Source: Kineosporia corallincola
Lineage (GTDB): Bacteria; Actinomycetota; Actinomycetes; Actinomycetales; Kineosporiaceae
Length of the DNA: 64,000 bases
Direction of reading: 5' to 3'
Assembly: GCF_018499875.1 (NCBI RefSeq)
Contig: NZ_JAHBAY010000003.1
Span: 434,001 to 498,000 of the forward strand
Shown here one piece after another: positions 24,744 to 32,525 of this stretch. A program made the translations under genes and the position numbers. The notes below the pieces were generated by a model, which ran no database searches, was not told the DNA's origin, and worked only from the letters and a program-made list of their open reading frames with translations. Each line of letters starts with the position of its first letter. Position 1 is the stretch's first letter.

Positions 24744-25845
24744 TGCCGAACTCGCGGGTGAAGGCCACGATGAAGGCGGACGTGCTGGCATAGCCGACGC
24801 GGCGGGCCACCTCGGTCACCGGGGTGGTCTCCAGCAGCACGCGCGAGGCCAGCAGCCGTAACCGGGTGCGCCACTGCGTGTACGAGATGCCGAACTCCTT
24901 GACGAAGTCGCGCTGGAGTGTCTTCACACTCACGTGCAGGCGGCGGGCCCACTCCTCCAGGCCGGTCGGGTCACCCGGGTCGCGGGTCAGCGCCTGGGCG
25001 ACCCGCATCGCGTAACCCGCTCCGTTGACCTGGTTCCCACCCATCCGGCGGGTTCCGGCGCCGAGACCGGCCAGCACCCGGGCCCGGGCCCTGGCCACCC
25101 TGGGCACCGGGAAGCCCGCCGCGCCGAGCACCCGCACCAGCTCGGCGGCGCCCGGGTCGATGGTGGCGGCGCCCGCCCGCAGGCCACGCAGCCGCTCCGG
25201 TTCGTCGGCCAGGCAGACCCGGTACACCGGCTGCCCCGCGCGCGCCGTCACCTCGTGGGCCACGCCGCGGCGCACCCAGAACACCTCCCCCGCGGCCACG
25301 GTCAGCGCGCAGTCGCCCTGCCGCACCGAGAGCACACCGGCCGGGGCGAGGTAGAACTGGTGCAGGAACGCCTGCCGGCTCTCGGCGAACTCCAGCGGCC
25401 CGGAGCTGCGATAGCGCAGCACCAGCAGACCCTCGGGACGCCCTGGGCCGTAACCGAATTCGTCACAGGAGACCGGATGGGCGCCGGCCCGGGGAAGATT
25501 CAGGCCGAGCGATCGGGCGAGGGCGGCCGTGTTGCCGGCCGACCGGAGAACCGGCACCCGGGCGCCCCGCGCCGGGGTGGCGCCCGCCTGCCGGACGAGG
25601 GCCGGGCGGACGATGCCCGGGCGAACGGCAGCCGACAGCCGGGGGCCGCTCACCGGGACATCGCCCGCCGGAGTGCTGCGAACCGCGGCGCTGTTCGCCG
25701 CGGCGTCGTTCTCGGGCGCGCCGCCGGCCGGGGTGTCGCCCCGCGAGGCGGCGTCGGCAGTTGCGACGATGACGCCACGGGACCGGGCCGGGTGGTGACG
25801 CGGCACGCACCGATCCACGCGGGTGACCTGACCTGTGCCCGACAT
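24715..25845 (-). CDS. AraC family regulator with cupin-type sensor, iron-box controlled
   Basis: A 376-residue regulator. The first ~100 residues are Ala/Pro/Arg-rich and look disordered. Then comes a beta-barrel sensor (LVLRYRSSGPLEF, QFYLAPAGVLSVRQGDCAL, AGEVFWVRRGVAHEV) and at the C-terminus two helix-turn-helix motifs (WARRLHVSVKTLQRDFVKEF; VTEVARRVGYASTSAFIVAF), the second carrying the usual AraC signature ending in FGITPGRQR. ATG 25845 has GGGAG 8 bases before it; an ATG 15 bases further upstream has poorer spacing. The iron box at 25874-25892 is just upstream, so it is likely made under iron starvation, like AraC activators of siderophore genes. Target unknown. Confidence 0.86.
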   Translation of the reverse strand: MSGTGQVTRVDRCVPRHHPARSRGVIVATADAASRGDTPAGGAPENDAAANSAAVRSTPAGDVPVSGPRLSAAVRPGIVRPALVRQAGATPARGARVPVLRSAGNTAALARSLGLNLPRAGAHPVSCDEFGYGPGRPEGLLVLRYRSSGPLEFAESRQAFLHQFYLAPAGVLSVRQGDCALTVAAGEVFWVRRGVAHEVTARAGQPVYRVCLADEPERLRGLRAGAATIDPGAAELVRVLGAAGFPVPRVARARARVLAGLGAGTRRMGGNQVNGAGYAMRVAQALTRDPGDPTGLEEWARRLHVSVKTLQRDFVKEFGISYTQWRTRLRLLASRVLLETTPVTEVARRVGYASTSAFIVAFTREFGITPGRQRAS

Positions 25846-25873
25846 CGGGTGAACTCCCATCGCTCCAACTGTG

Positions 25874-25892
25874 CAAGGTAAGGCTTACCTAA
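25874..25892. promoter_or_regulatory. DtxR/IdeR-type iron box between AraC and LLM genes
   Basis: CAAGGTAAGGCTTACCTAA has the same perfect core GGTAAGGCTTACC (25877-25889) as the box at 18625 and a better right flank. It lies 14-30 bases from the AraC start codons and about 88 bases before the LLM oxidoreductase start on the other strand, so one site could control both divergent transcripts. Confidence 0.85.
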
Positions 25893-25979
25893 CTTGAACC
25901 GGGTTTGTCGACCCCTGCACCACCGGGCGAGATAGTGCAACAATCAACTAACTGCCGGATCACCTCAGGAGGGCATGTC

Positions 25980-26990
25980 GTGCGTGCGTTGCGGAAGCTC
26001 GGGTTCCTCACCATCGGGCTGTTCGACGAGGCCGACCCGCGGGCCGGGCACGAGTCGACGCTGAAGATCATCGAGCTCGGCGAGCAACTCGGCCTCGACA
26101 GCGCCTGGCTGCGGCACCGTCACCTCCAGTACGGAATCTCCTCGCCGGTCGCCGTGCTGGCCGCCGCCTCGCAGCGCACCAGCCGGATCGAGCTGGGCAC
26201 CGCCGTCACCCCGATCGGCTGGGAGAACCCGCTGCGTCTGGCCGAGGACTGGGCCACCGTGGACATCCTGTCCGGCGGCCGCCTGAACCCGGGGCTGAGC
26301 GTGGGCCCGCCGATGTTCTACGACACGGTGAAGGACGCCCTGTACCCCGACACCGCGGAGGCCGAGGACTTCTCCTACGAGAGGGTGGAACGGCTGCTGC
26401 GTTTCGTCCGCGGCGAGAAGGCCTCGGACTTCAGCGGGGCCCGGGCGTTCGAGGAGTTCTCCGACCACGTGCAGCCGCACGCCGCCGGACTGGCCGACCG
26501 GCTCTGGTACGGCGGCGGCAGCCTGCGCTCGGCCGTCTGGGCCGGCGAGCACGGGATGAACTTCCTGACCAGCAGCGTGGTGAAGGCGGAGGGCGACTCC
26601 ACCGACTTCGCGCAGATCCAGCGCAGCCACATCGAGGCCTTCCGCGCCGCCCACCCGCTGGGCGAGAAGGCCCGTGTGTCACAGGGTCTCGTGGTGATCC
26701 CGACCGACTCGGCCACCCCCGAACAGGTGGCGAGGTACGAGGAATACGTCGCGCGACGCACGCCCCGCACCACGCAGCCCCAGGGCCCGGCCCGCATGCT
26801 GTTCGCCCGCGACCTGATCGGCACGAGCGAGCAGATCGCCGAGCAGCTGCACGCCGACGTGGCCTATCAGCAGATCGACGAGGTCGCCTTCGCCCTGCCG
26901 TTCAGCTTCGGGCACGACGACTACGTGCAGATCCTCACCGACATGGCCACGAAACTCGGCCCGGCCCTGGGCCGGCCAGCGGCTCAGTAG
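25980..26990 (+). CDS. LLM class flavin-dependent oxidoreductase
   Basis: A 336-residue luciferase-like monooxygenase-fold protein. N-terminal KLGFLTIGLFDEADPRAGHE, then IIELGEQLGLDSAWLRHRH, TSRIELGTAVTPIGWENPLR (20 residues), AEDWATVDILSGGRLNPGLSVG and RLWYGGGSLRSAVWAGEHG match FMN- or F420-using LLM members. It oxidises an unknown organic substrate, possibly a siderophore precursor or xenobiotic. GTG at 25980 is set by AGGAGGG at 25967-25973, a near-perfect ribosome site; an upstream in-frame start would read through that site. The promoter region is shared with the AraC gene and contains the iron box. Tail overlap of 7 bases with the next gene. Confidence 0.87.
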   Translation: MRALRKLGFLTIGLFDEADPRAGHESTLKIIELGEQLGLDSAWLRHRHLQYGISSPVAVLAAASQRTSRIELGTAVTPIGWENPLRLAEDWATVDILSGGRLNPGLSVGPPMFYDTVKDALYPDTAEAEDFSYERVERLLRFVRGEKASDFSGARAFEEFSDHVQPHAAGLADRLWYGGGSLRSAVWAGEHGMNFLTSSVVKAEGDSTDFAQIQRSHIEAFRAAHPLGEKARVSQGLVVIPTDSATPEQVARYEEYVARRTPRTTQPQGPARMLFARDLIGTSEQIAEQLHADVAYQQIDEVAFALPFSFGHDDYVQILTDMATKLGPALGRPAAQ

Positions 26991-27643
26991 CCGCAGCCGA
27001 CCGCGTGCCCGGCGCTCTCCGGGCGCCCGGCCAGGTCGAGCATCAGGTGCGCCACGTCGGGCCGGGAGATGGTGTACCCGGCCCGCACGCTCTGGTCGAC
27101 GGCCGTGCGGTAGGTACCGGTCAGCGGCCCGTTCGTGAGCCGGGGCGGCCGCACCGCCGTCCAGTCCAGACCGCTCGCCGCCAGATCGTCCTCGGTGCGC
27201 CCGAGGTCCACGTACACGCCCCGCAGCACCCGGGTCAGCACCGGGTAGGCCAGGTGGCGCAGGATCGCGCCCTGCCCCGGATCCGGCTGCGGGGGCGTGC
27301 GGAACGCCGCCACCGGGGCCGCGCTCACCACCAGCAGCCGCCGCGCACCCGCGTCCCGCATCGCCCGGATCAGCGCCCGGGTGCCCTGGGCCACCACACC
27401 GGCGTCCGAGCGGTGGCGCGCCCCCAGCCCGGAGAGCACCGCGTCGGCCCCCGCCACCGCCGCCTCCAGGTCGGCCGCGGCCTGCCCGGACACGGCACCC
27501 AGGTCGACGCCGGCCGTCCGCACCCCGTCCGCGACCCGGCTCGGGTCGCGGGCCACCGCGGTGACGTCGTGCCCCGCCGCCACCGCCTGTTCCAGTATCG
27601 AACGACCGATTCCGCCGGTCGCGCCGATCACCGTGAGTTTCAT
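26984..27643 (-). CDS. NAD(P)H-binding atypical SDR (NmrA/SDR_a5-like)
   Basis: A 219-residue Rossmann protein. MKLTVIGATGGIGRSILEQA at the N-terminus has the GATGxxG motif of atypical SDRs; TAVARDPSRV marks the end of strand 2, and RLLVVSAAPVAAF and GLDWTAVRPPRLTNGP follow the usual pattern of biliverdin-reductase-B/flavin-reductase-like proteins. No Tyr-x-x-x-Lys pair is visible. Function unknown; it may sense NADP(H). ATG 27643 with GGGAGGA at ideal spacing. Divergent from pntA by 173 bases. Confidence 0.85.
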   Translation of the reverse strand: MKLTVIGATGGIGRSILEQAVAAGHDVTAVARDPSRVADGVRTAGVDLGAVSGQAAADLEAAVAGADAVLSGLGARHRSDAGVVAQGTRALIRAMRDAGARRLLVVSAAPVAAFRTPPQPDPGQGAILRHLAYPVLTRVLRGVYVDLGRTEDDLAASGLDWTAVRPPRLTNGPLTGTYRTAVDQSVRAGYTISRPDVAHLMLDLAGRPESAGHAVGCGY

Positions 27644-27816
27644 GGTTCCTCCCGTCGACTCCTGACGCGCAGAACAGCGCCCGAACGCCCCATTGACGCC
27701 GGATCGGGCCGGAAGACCGGCGATCCAGGTCACAGGAAAGGGCATTCCGGGCCTTCTGCACGTCTGGTCATCCTGGTATCCCTGGGACAACTGACGGAAG
27801 ACGAACGGAATGACCC

Positions 27817-29403
27817 GTGTCTGACGCACCACCAGAAGCCGCTGAATCCGCAGAAGCAGCCACACCCCTGCGGATCGGGATCGTGGCCGAGTCCGCTCCC
27901 GGGGAGACCCGCGTCGCCGCCACCCCGAAGACGGTCGAGCAGCTCATCGCCCTCGGGTACGAGGTCCTGGTCGAGTCCGGGGCGGGCACCCACGCGGCCT
28001 TCACCGACGAGGCCTTCCGTGAGGCCGGCGCCGGGACCGTCGACCGGGCGCACGCCTGGGACGCCGACGTCGTCCTCAAGGTGAACGCCCCGACGGCCGA
28101 GGAGATCGCCCGGCTGCACGACGGTGCCACGCTGATGGCACTCCTGAGTCCCCGGCTGGACCCGGACCTGGTGGAGCGGCTGTCCGGCCGCCGGATCACC
28201 GCCCTGGCCATGGACGCCGTGCCCCGCATCTCCCGCGCGCAGTCACTCGACGTGCTCAGCTCGATGGCCAACATCGCCGGCTACCGCGCCGTGGTGGAGG
28301 CCGCCCACCTCTTCGGCCGCTTCTTCACCGGCCAGGTCACCGCGGCGGGCAAGGTGCCGCCGGCCAAGGTGCTGGTGGCGGGCGCCGGGGTGGCGGGGCT
28401 CGCGGCCATCGGCACGGCCAGCAGTCTCGGCGCGATCGTGCGGGCCACCGACCCCCGACCGGAGGTCGCCGAGCAGGTCGGGTCGCTCGGTGGCAGTTTT
28501 CTCGCGGTCACCACCATGGACGACGAACAGCGGCGCAGTACCGACGGATACGCGCGCGGGACCTCGGCCGACTACGACGCCGCGGCGGAACGGCTCTACG
28601 CCGAGCAGGCCGCCGACGTGGACATCATCATCACCACGGCGCTGATCCCGGGACGCCCCGCGCCCCGGCTGCTCACCGCCGAGCACGTCGCGGCGATGCG
28701 GCCGGGCAGCGTGATCGTCGACATGGCGGCCTCGCAGGGCGGCAACGTGGAGGGCACCCGGGCCGGCGAGGTGGTGGTGACGGCGAACGGCGTGTCGATC
28801 GTCGGGTACACCGACCTGGCCGGGCGGCTGCCCACCCAGGCCTCGCAGCTGTACGGCACCAACCTGGTGAACCTGATGAAGCTGCTCACCCCGGCCCGGG
28901 ACGGGCAGCTGGTGCTCGACTTCGACGACGTCGTGCAGCGGTCGATGACCGTGGTGCGTGACGGGGTGACCACCTGGCCACCGCCCCCGGTGGAGGTGTC
29001 CGCCGCACCCGCCGCCGTCGCCCCGGAACCGGTTGCGGCGCAGCCGGAGACGCCGCGCGGCCCGGGACGGCTGTATGCCGCGGTCGGCGTCACCGGTGCG
29101 CTGATCTTCGTGCTGGCGGCGTTCTCGCCGGCCCAGCTGATCGGCAACCTCACGGTGTTCACGCTGGCCGTGGTCATCGGCTACTACGTGATCGGCAAGG
29201 TGCACCACGCCCTGCACACCCCGCTGATGTCGGTGACGAACGCGATCTCCGGCATCATCGTGGTGGGCGCGCTGCTCCAGATCGGGCACGACGACACGCT
29301 GGTTACCGTGCTCGCGGCGATCGCCGTGTTCCTGTCCAGCAGCAACATTTTCGGCGGGTTCGCCGTGACCCGGCGCATGCTCGGCATGTTCTCGAAGGGC
29401 TGA
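27817..29403 (+). CDS. pntA: NAD(P) transhydrogenase subunit alpha (fused PntA)
   Basis: The 528-residue alpha subunit of proton-translocating nicotinamide nucleotide transhydrogenase, which makes NADPH from NADH using the proton gradient. N-terminal soluble NAD-binding domain dI ([39 protein letters not shown] in pieces, [20 protein letters not shown]) to about residue 385; a Pro/Ala-rich linker; then four membrane spans (about 430-520). Actinobacteria often split this into PntAA and PntAB; here it is one chain as in E. coli. GTG 27817; ribosome site modest. pntB follows after 4 bases. Confidence 0.94.
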   Translation: MSDAPPEAAESAEAATPLRIGIVAESAPGETRVAATPKTVEQLIALGYEVLVESGAGTHAAFTDEAFREAGAGTVDRAHAWDADVVLKVNAPTAEEIARLHDGATLMALLSPRLDPDLVERLSGRRITALAMDAVPRISRAQSLDVLSSMANIAGYRAVVEAAHLFGRFFTGQVTAAGKVPPAKVLVAGAGVAGLAAIGTASSLGAIVRATDPRPEVAEQVGSLGGSFLAVTTMDDEQRRSTDGYARGTSADYDAAAERLYAEQAADVDIIITTALIPGRPAPRLLTAEHVAAMRPGSVIVDMAASQGGNVEGTRAGEVVVTANGVSIVGYTDLAGRLPTQASQLYGTNLVNLMKLLTPARDGQLVLDFDDVVQRSMTVVRDGVTTWPPPPVEVSAAPAAVAPEPVAAQPETPRGPGRLYAAVGVTGALIFVLAAFSPAQLIGNLTVFTLAVVIGYYVIGKVHHALHTPLMSVTNAISGIIVVGALLQIGHDDTLVTVLAAIAVFLSSSNIFGGFAVTRRMLGMFSKG

Positions 29404-29407
29404 TCCG

Positions 29408-30832
29408 ATGACCGCCGAAAGCGCCGCGCAGGCCGCGTACATCGTCGCCGCACTGCTGTTCGTGCTCAGCCTGGCCGGGCTGTCGAAGCACGAGACAGCG
29501 GGCCAGGGAGCACTTTCCGGCATCGCCGGAATGGGGATCGCGCTGGCCGCGACCGTCGCCCTGGCGGTGGACCGGCTGGACCTCGACTCCGGGGCGGCGA
29601 TCACCGGGCTGGTGCTGATGGCCGTGGCGGTCGCCGGCGGGGCGACGATCGGGCTGGCCCGGGCACGCCGCGTCGAGATGACCGCGATGCCCGAACTCAT
29701 CGCTGTGCTGCACAGTTTCGTCGGCCTGGCTGCCGTACTGGTGGGCTGGAACGGCTACCTCCAGGTGGAGCACGCCGGGCCCGCGCAGACCGAGGTGGCC
29801 GCCGAGCTGCTGACCATCCACCACGCCGAGGTGTTCATCGGTGTCTTCATCGGCGCCGTGACCTTCACCGGGTCGATCGTGGCCTGGGGCAAGCTGGCCG
29901 GCCGGATCCGGTCGGCACCGTTGACGCTGCCCGGGAAGAACGCCCTGAACCTCGGCGGTCTGGGTCTTTTCGCCGTCCTCACGCTGGCTTTCACGATGAC
30001 GCCCAACCTGTGGCTGCTGATCGCCGTCACCGTGGTGGCCCTGGCGCTGGGCTGGCACCTGGTCGCGTCGATCGGCGGCGGTGACATGCCGGTGGTGGTG
30101 TCGATGCTGAACTCGTACTCCGGGTGGGCCGCGGCCGCCTCCGGGTTCCTGCTCGACAACAACCTGCTGATCGTCACCGGCGCCCTGGTCGGTTCCTCCG
30201 GCGCGTACCTGTCGTACATCATGTGCCAGGCGATGAACCGGTCGTTCATCTCGGTGATCGCCGGCGGGTTCGGCAGCCAGACAGAGGTTTCCGGCGACCG
30301 CGACTACGGCGAGCACCGGGAGATCCTGGTGGACGACGCGGTGCAGCTGCTGAAGGAGGCGTCGTCGGTGGTGATCGTGCCCGGCTACGGGATGGCGGTG
30401 GCACAGGCCCAGTACCCGGTCGCCGACCTGACCCGGCGACTGCGGGAACGCGGCGTGCAGGTGCGGTTCGGCATCCACCCGGTGGCCGGGCGACTGCCCG
30501 GGCACATGAACGTGCTGCTGGCCGACGCCAAGGTGCCCTACGACATCGTGCTCGAGATGGACGAGATCAACGACGACTTCGCCGATACCACGGTGGTACT
30601 GGTGATCGGCGCGAACGACACCGTCAACCCGGCCGCGATGGACGATCCGGGCAGCCCGATCGCCGGCATGCCGGTGCTGCGGGTGTGGGAGGCGGCCGAC
30701 GTGATCGTGTTCAAGCGGTCGATGGCCGCCGGGTACGCGGGGGTGCAGAACCCGCTGTTCTTCCGGGAGAACACGCAGATGCTGTTCGGCGACGCGAAGC
30801 AGCGGGTGGAGGAGATCGTGCGGGCTCTGTGA
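29408..30832 (+). CDS. pntB: NAD(P) transhydrogenase subunit beta
   Basis: The 474-residue beta subunit: eight to nine membrane spans (proton channel, first ~270 residues, including the [18 protein letters not shown] block with its conserved His) and a C-terminal NADP-binding domain dIII ([74 protein letters not shown]). All signature blocks are intact and the length equals that of E. coli PntB. It starts 4 bases after pntA and is in the same operon. A 50-codon gene follows 49 bases later. Confidence 0.95.
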   Translation: MTAESAAQAAYIVAALLFVLSLAGLSKHETAGQGALSGIAGMGIALAATVALAVDRLDLDSGAAITGLVLMAVAVAGGATIGLARARRVEMTAMPELIAVLHSFVGLAAVLVGWNGYLQVEHAGPAQTEVAAELLTIHHAEVFIGVFIGAVTFTGSIVAWGKLAGRIRSAPLTLPGKNALNLGGLGLFAVLTLAFTMTPNLWLLIAVTVVALALGWHLVASIGGGDMPVVVSMLNSYSGWAAAASGFLLDNNLLIVTGALVGSSGAYLSYIMCQAMNRSFISVIAGGFGSQTEVSGDRDYGEHREILVDDAVQLLKEASSVVIVPGYGMAVAQAQYPVADLTRRLRERGVQVRFGIHPVAGRLPGHMNVLLADAKVPYDIVLEMDEINDDFADTTVVLVIGANDTVNPAAMDDPGSPIAGMPVLRVWEAADVIVFKRSMAAGYAGVQNPLFFRENTQMLFGDAKQRVEEIVRAL

Positions 30833-30881
30833 TCGGTGCTTACCCTGGTGTCCTGTTGATCCCGGCGTGAAGGAGCACCCG

Positions 30882-31034
30882 ATGGCGGTCACCCGTGAAG
30901 AAGTCATGCAGGAGCTGCTGGAGGCGATGAACCGCCAGGCCGGCACCCCGAGCTCGCTCGGCGGCTCGAACGCCACCGCCGTCAAGACTTTCGCGGAGGC
31001 CTACCAGATCCTGCACTCCTGCACGGACGACTAG
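30882..31034 (+). CDS. 50-residue small protein downstream of pntAB
   Basis: MAVTREEVMQELLEAMNRQA opens a mostly helical 50-residue protein that ends ILHSCTDD. AAGGAG lies 6 bases before the ATG, and the codon use matches neighbouring genes, so it is very likely translated. It is 49 bases after pntB on the same strand and may share its transcript. No family is recognised. Its TAG stop forms the palindrome CTAG with the TAG stop of the convergent gene on the other strand. Confidence 0.65.
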   Translation: MAVTREEVMQELLEAMNRQAGTPSSLGGSNATAVKTFAEAYQILHSCTDD

Positions 31035-31321
31035 ACACCGTACCGGCGCGGCCGGCCCGGGTAGGGGTGCTCCCCCGGCCCGGGCCGGTTGGTGTGCGGG
31101 ATCTTCGGCCCCAGCCCGATCACCACGTCCACCCGATCCATCCCGTCGGCCTCGAAACCCAGGATGGAAAGCCGACCTTCGTGATCCAGCTCGCGAATGG
31201 CGGCGTCGGTGTGGGCCTGCGTCTCACCCGGGGGCACGAAGGCGTCGAAAGGCTGCGGCCAGTCGCCGATCTTGTCGAACTCCTGGGCCTTGTGAATGAT
31301 CTGGTCTTCGAGAACGGTCAT
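31031..31321 (-). CDS. hypothetical protein, 96 residues
   Basis: MTVLEDQIIHKAQEFDKIGD begins a small acidic protein with FDAFVPPGETQAHTDAAIRE and a conserved-looking LSILGFEADGMDRVDVVIG stretch; the tail is Pro/Gly-rich (TNRPGPGEHPYPGRPRRYGV). It has no membrane segment. Not recognised. ATG at 31321. It meets the 50-residue protein gene tail to tail with a shared CTAG. Confidence 0.6.
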   Translation of the reverse strand: MTVLEDQIIHKAQEFDKIGDWPQPFDAFVPPGETQAHTDAAIRELDHEGRLSILGFEADGMDRVDVVIGLGPKIPHTNRPGPGEHPYPGRPRRYGV

Positions 31322-31374
31322 GAATTCACGCTAGCCCGCCGGTCGGCGGGTTCAACCGCTACCACTCTTGCGGG

Positions 31375-32229
31375 TTAAGCGTCGGCCTTGCGCCCCATGC
31401 CCGCCAGCACGTAGCTCGACGACGGATCCGTGCCCACGCCGTCCGGCCAGTCCGGGTGCCACTGCGGCACCCAGACCAGGCCCGGCTCGACCAGGGGCCA
31501 GCCCTCGAAGAGCTGCTCGATGCGGGGGCGGGTGCGCACGGTGATCGGGTCGGCGCGGCGGTAGACGCCGAGCACCTCCTTGCCCTCGCCCGCCAGTTGC
31601 TCGGCCGGGGGCGCCGCACCGGCGCCGACGGCGTCGAGGCGGGCGTCGTAGCCGTGCGAGATGACCAGGTAGCTGCCCGGCGCCGCGACGGCGTGCAGCT
31701 CGGCGATGGTGTCTTCCGGGCGGTCGCTCTCCGGGATGAAGTGCAGTACCGCGACCATCAGGAAGGCCACCGGCTCGGAGAAGTCGATCAGCCCGGCCAG
31801 CTGGGGCGCGGCCAGAACCTCTTTCGGGCGGCGGAGGTCGGCGTTGACCACGGCGGCGTTGCGCACGCCGTCGAGGATGAGCTGGCTGTGCGCCACGGCG
31901 ATCGGGTCGATGTCGACGTAGACCACGCGGGCGTCGGGCGCCTCACGCTGGGCCACCTCGTGCACGTTGCCGACCGTCGGGATGCCCGAGCCCAGGTCGA
32001 TGAACTGCCGCACCCCCTGCTGCACCAGGTGCCGCACGGCCCGGTGCAGGAACGCCCGGTTGGCCTGTGCGTTGGCCTCGGCCGTGGGGTGCAGGTCGAG
32101 GATGCGCCGGGCCATCTCCCGGTCGGGCGCGAAATTGTGCGCACCGCCGAGGAAGTAGTCGTACACCCGCGCCGCGGAGGGCGTGGTCAGGTCGATGTTC
32201 CTGGGAGCCCAGTCGGGGAGCTCGTCCAT
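31375..32229 (-). CDS. SAM-dependent methyltransferase, DUF574 / Methyltransf_19 family
   Basis: A 284-residue protein of a family abundant in Streptomyces-like actinomycetes. Typical opening IDLTTPSAARVYDYFLGGAH NFAPDR (in two parts), then QFIDLGSGIPTVGNVHEVA (the SAM-binding glycine motif), VYVDIDPIAVAHSQ (acidic loop), and FLMVAVLHFIPESDRPED. No substrate is known for the family. ATG at 32229. Divergent from the 52-residue protein gene; stop is 53 bases from the next gene. Confidence 0.9.
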   Translation of the reverse strand: MDELPDWAPRNIDLTTPSAARVYDYFLGGAHNFAPDREMARRILDLHPTAEANAQANRAFLHRAVRHLVQQGVRQFIDLGSGIPTVGNVHEVAQREAPDARVVYVDIDPIAVAHSQLILDGVRNAAVVNADLRRPKEVLAAPQLAGLIDFSEPVAFLMVAVLHFIPESDRPEDTIAELHAVAAPGSYLVISHGYDARLDAVGAGAAPPAEQLAGEGKEVLGVYRRADPITVRTRPRIEQLFEGWPLVEPGLVWVPQWHPDWPDGVGTDPSSSYVLAGMGRKADA

Positions 32230-32359
32230 CTGCGCCGTCCTCCGTCACCATCATCCGGAATCTCGCAAACCGGACTCTATCCGCATCCGGGCGGGCCGGT
32301 GGAAATCTTGAGGTTCGGCGCGCAGCCTGGCCGGAGGGTTTCTTCCCGAGGAGGCCACC

Positions 32360-32518
32360 ATGCGCGACGTCCAGGAGATGAAGGACGAACTCGACCAGCT
32401 GCGCCAGACCATCGAGGAGGCGAAGGCGTTGGCGAAGAAGCTGGCCAGGAACCGGCTCATCGACCCGGGCGTCCCGCAACAGCGTCGCTACCTCCCCCCG
32501 CCGGACCCGGTCTTCTGA
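32360..32518 (+). CDS. 52-residue helical small protein
   Basis: MRDVQEMKDELDQLRQTIEE opens a charged heptad-like helix (about residues 3-33, a likely coiled coil), followed by a Pro-rich tail ending PPPDPVF. GAGGAGG at 6-12 bases before the ATG is a strong ribosome site. It is divergent from the methyltransferase gene and ends 7 bases before the cydC stop on the other strand. Not recognised; possibly a structural or adaptor peptide. Confidence 0.65.
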   Translation: MRDVQEMKDELDQLRQTIEEAKALAKKLARNRLIDPGVPQQRRYLPPPDPVF

Positions 32519-32525
32519 ACGACGC

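Noticed and set aside
23301-24791. A 496-codon minus-strand frame opposite the exchanger
   Set aside because: It lacks any domain, is His/Gln/Arg-rich and runs antisense to the riboswitch and a conserved transporter.
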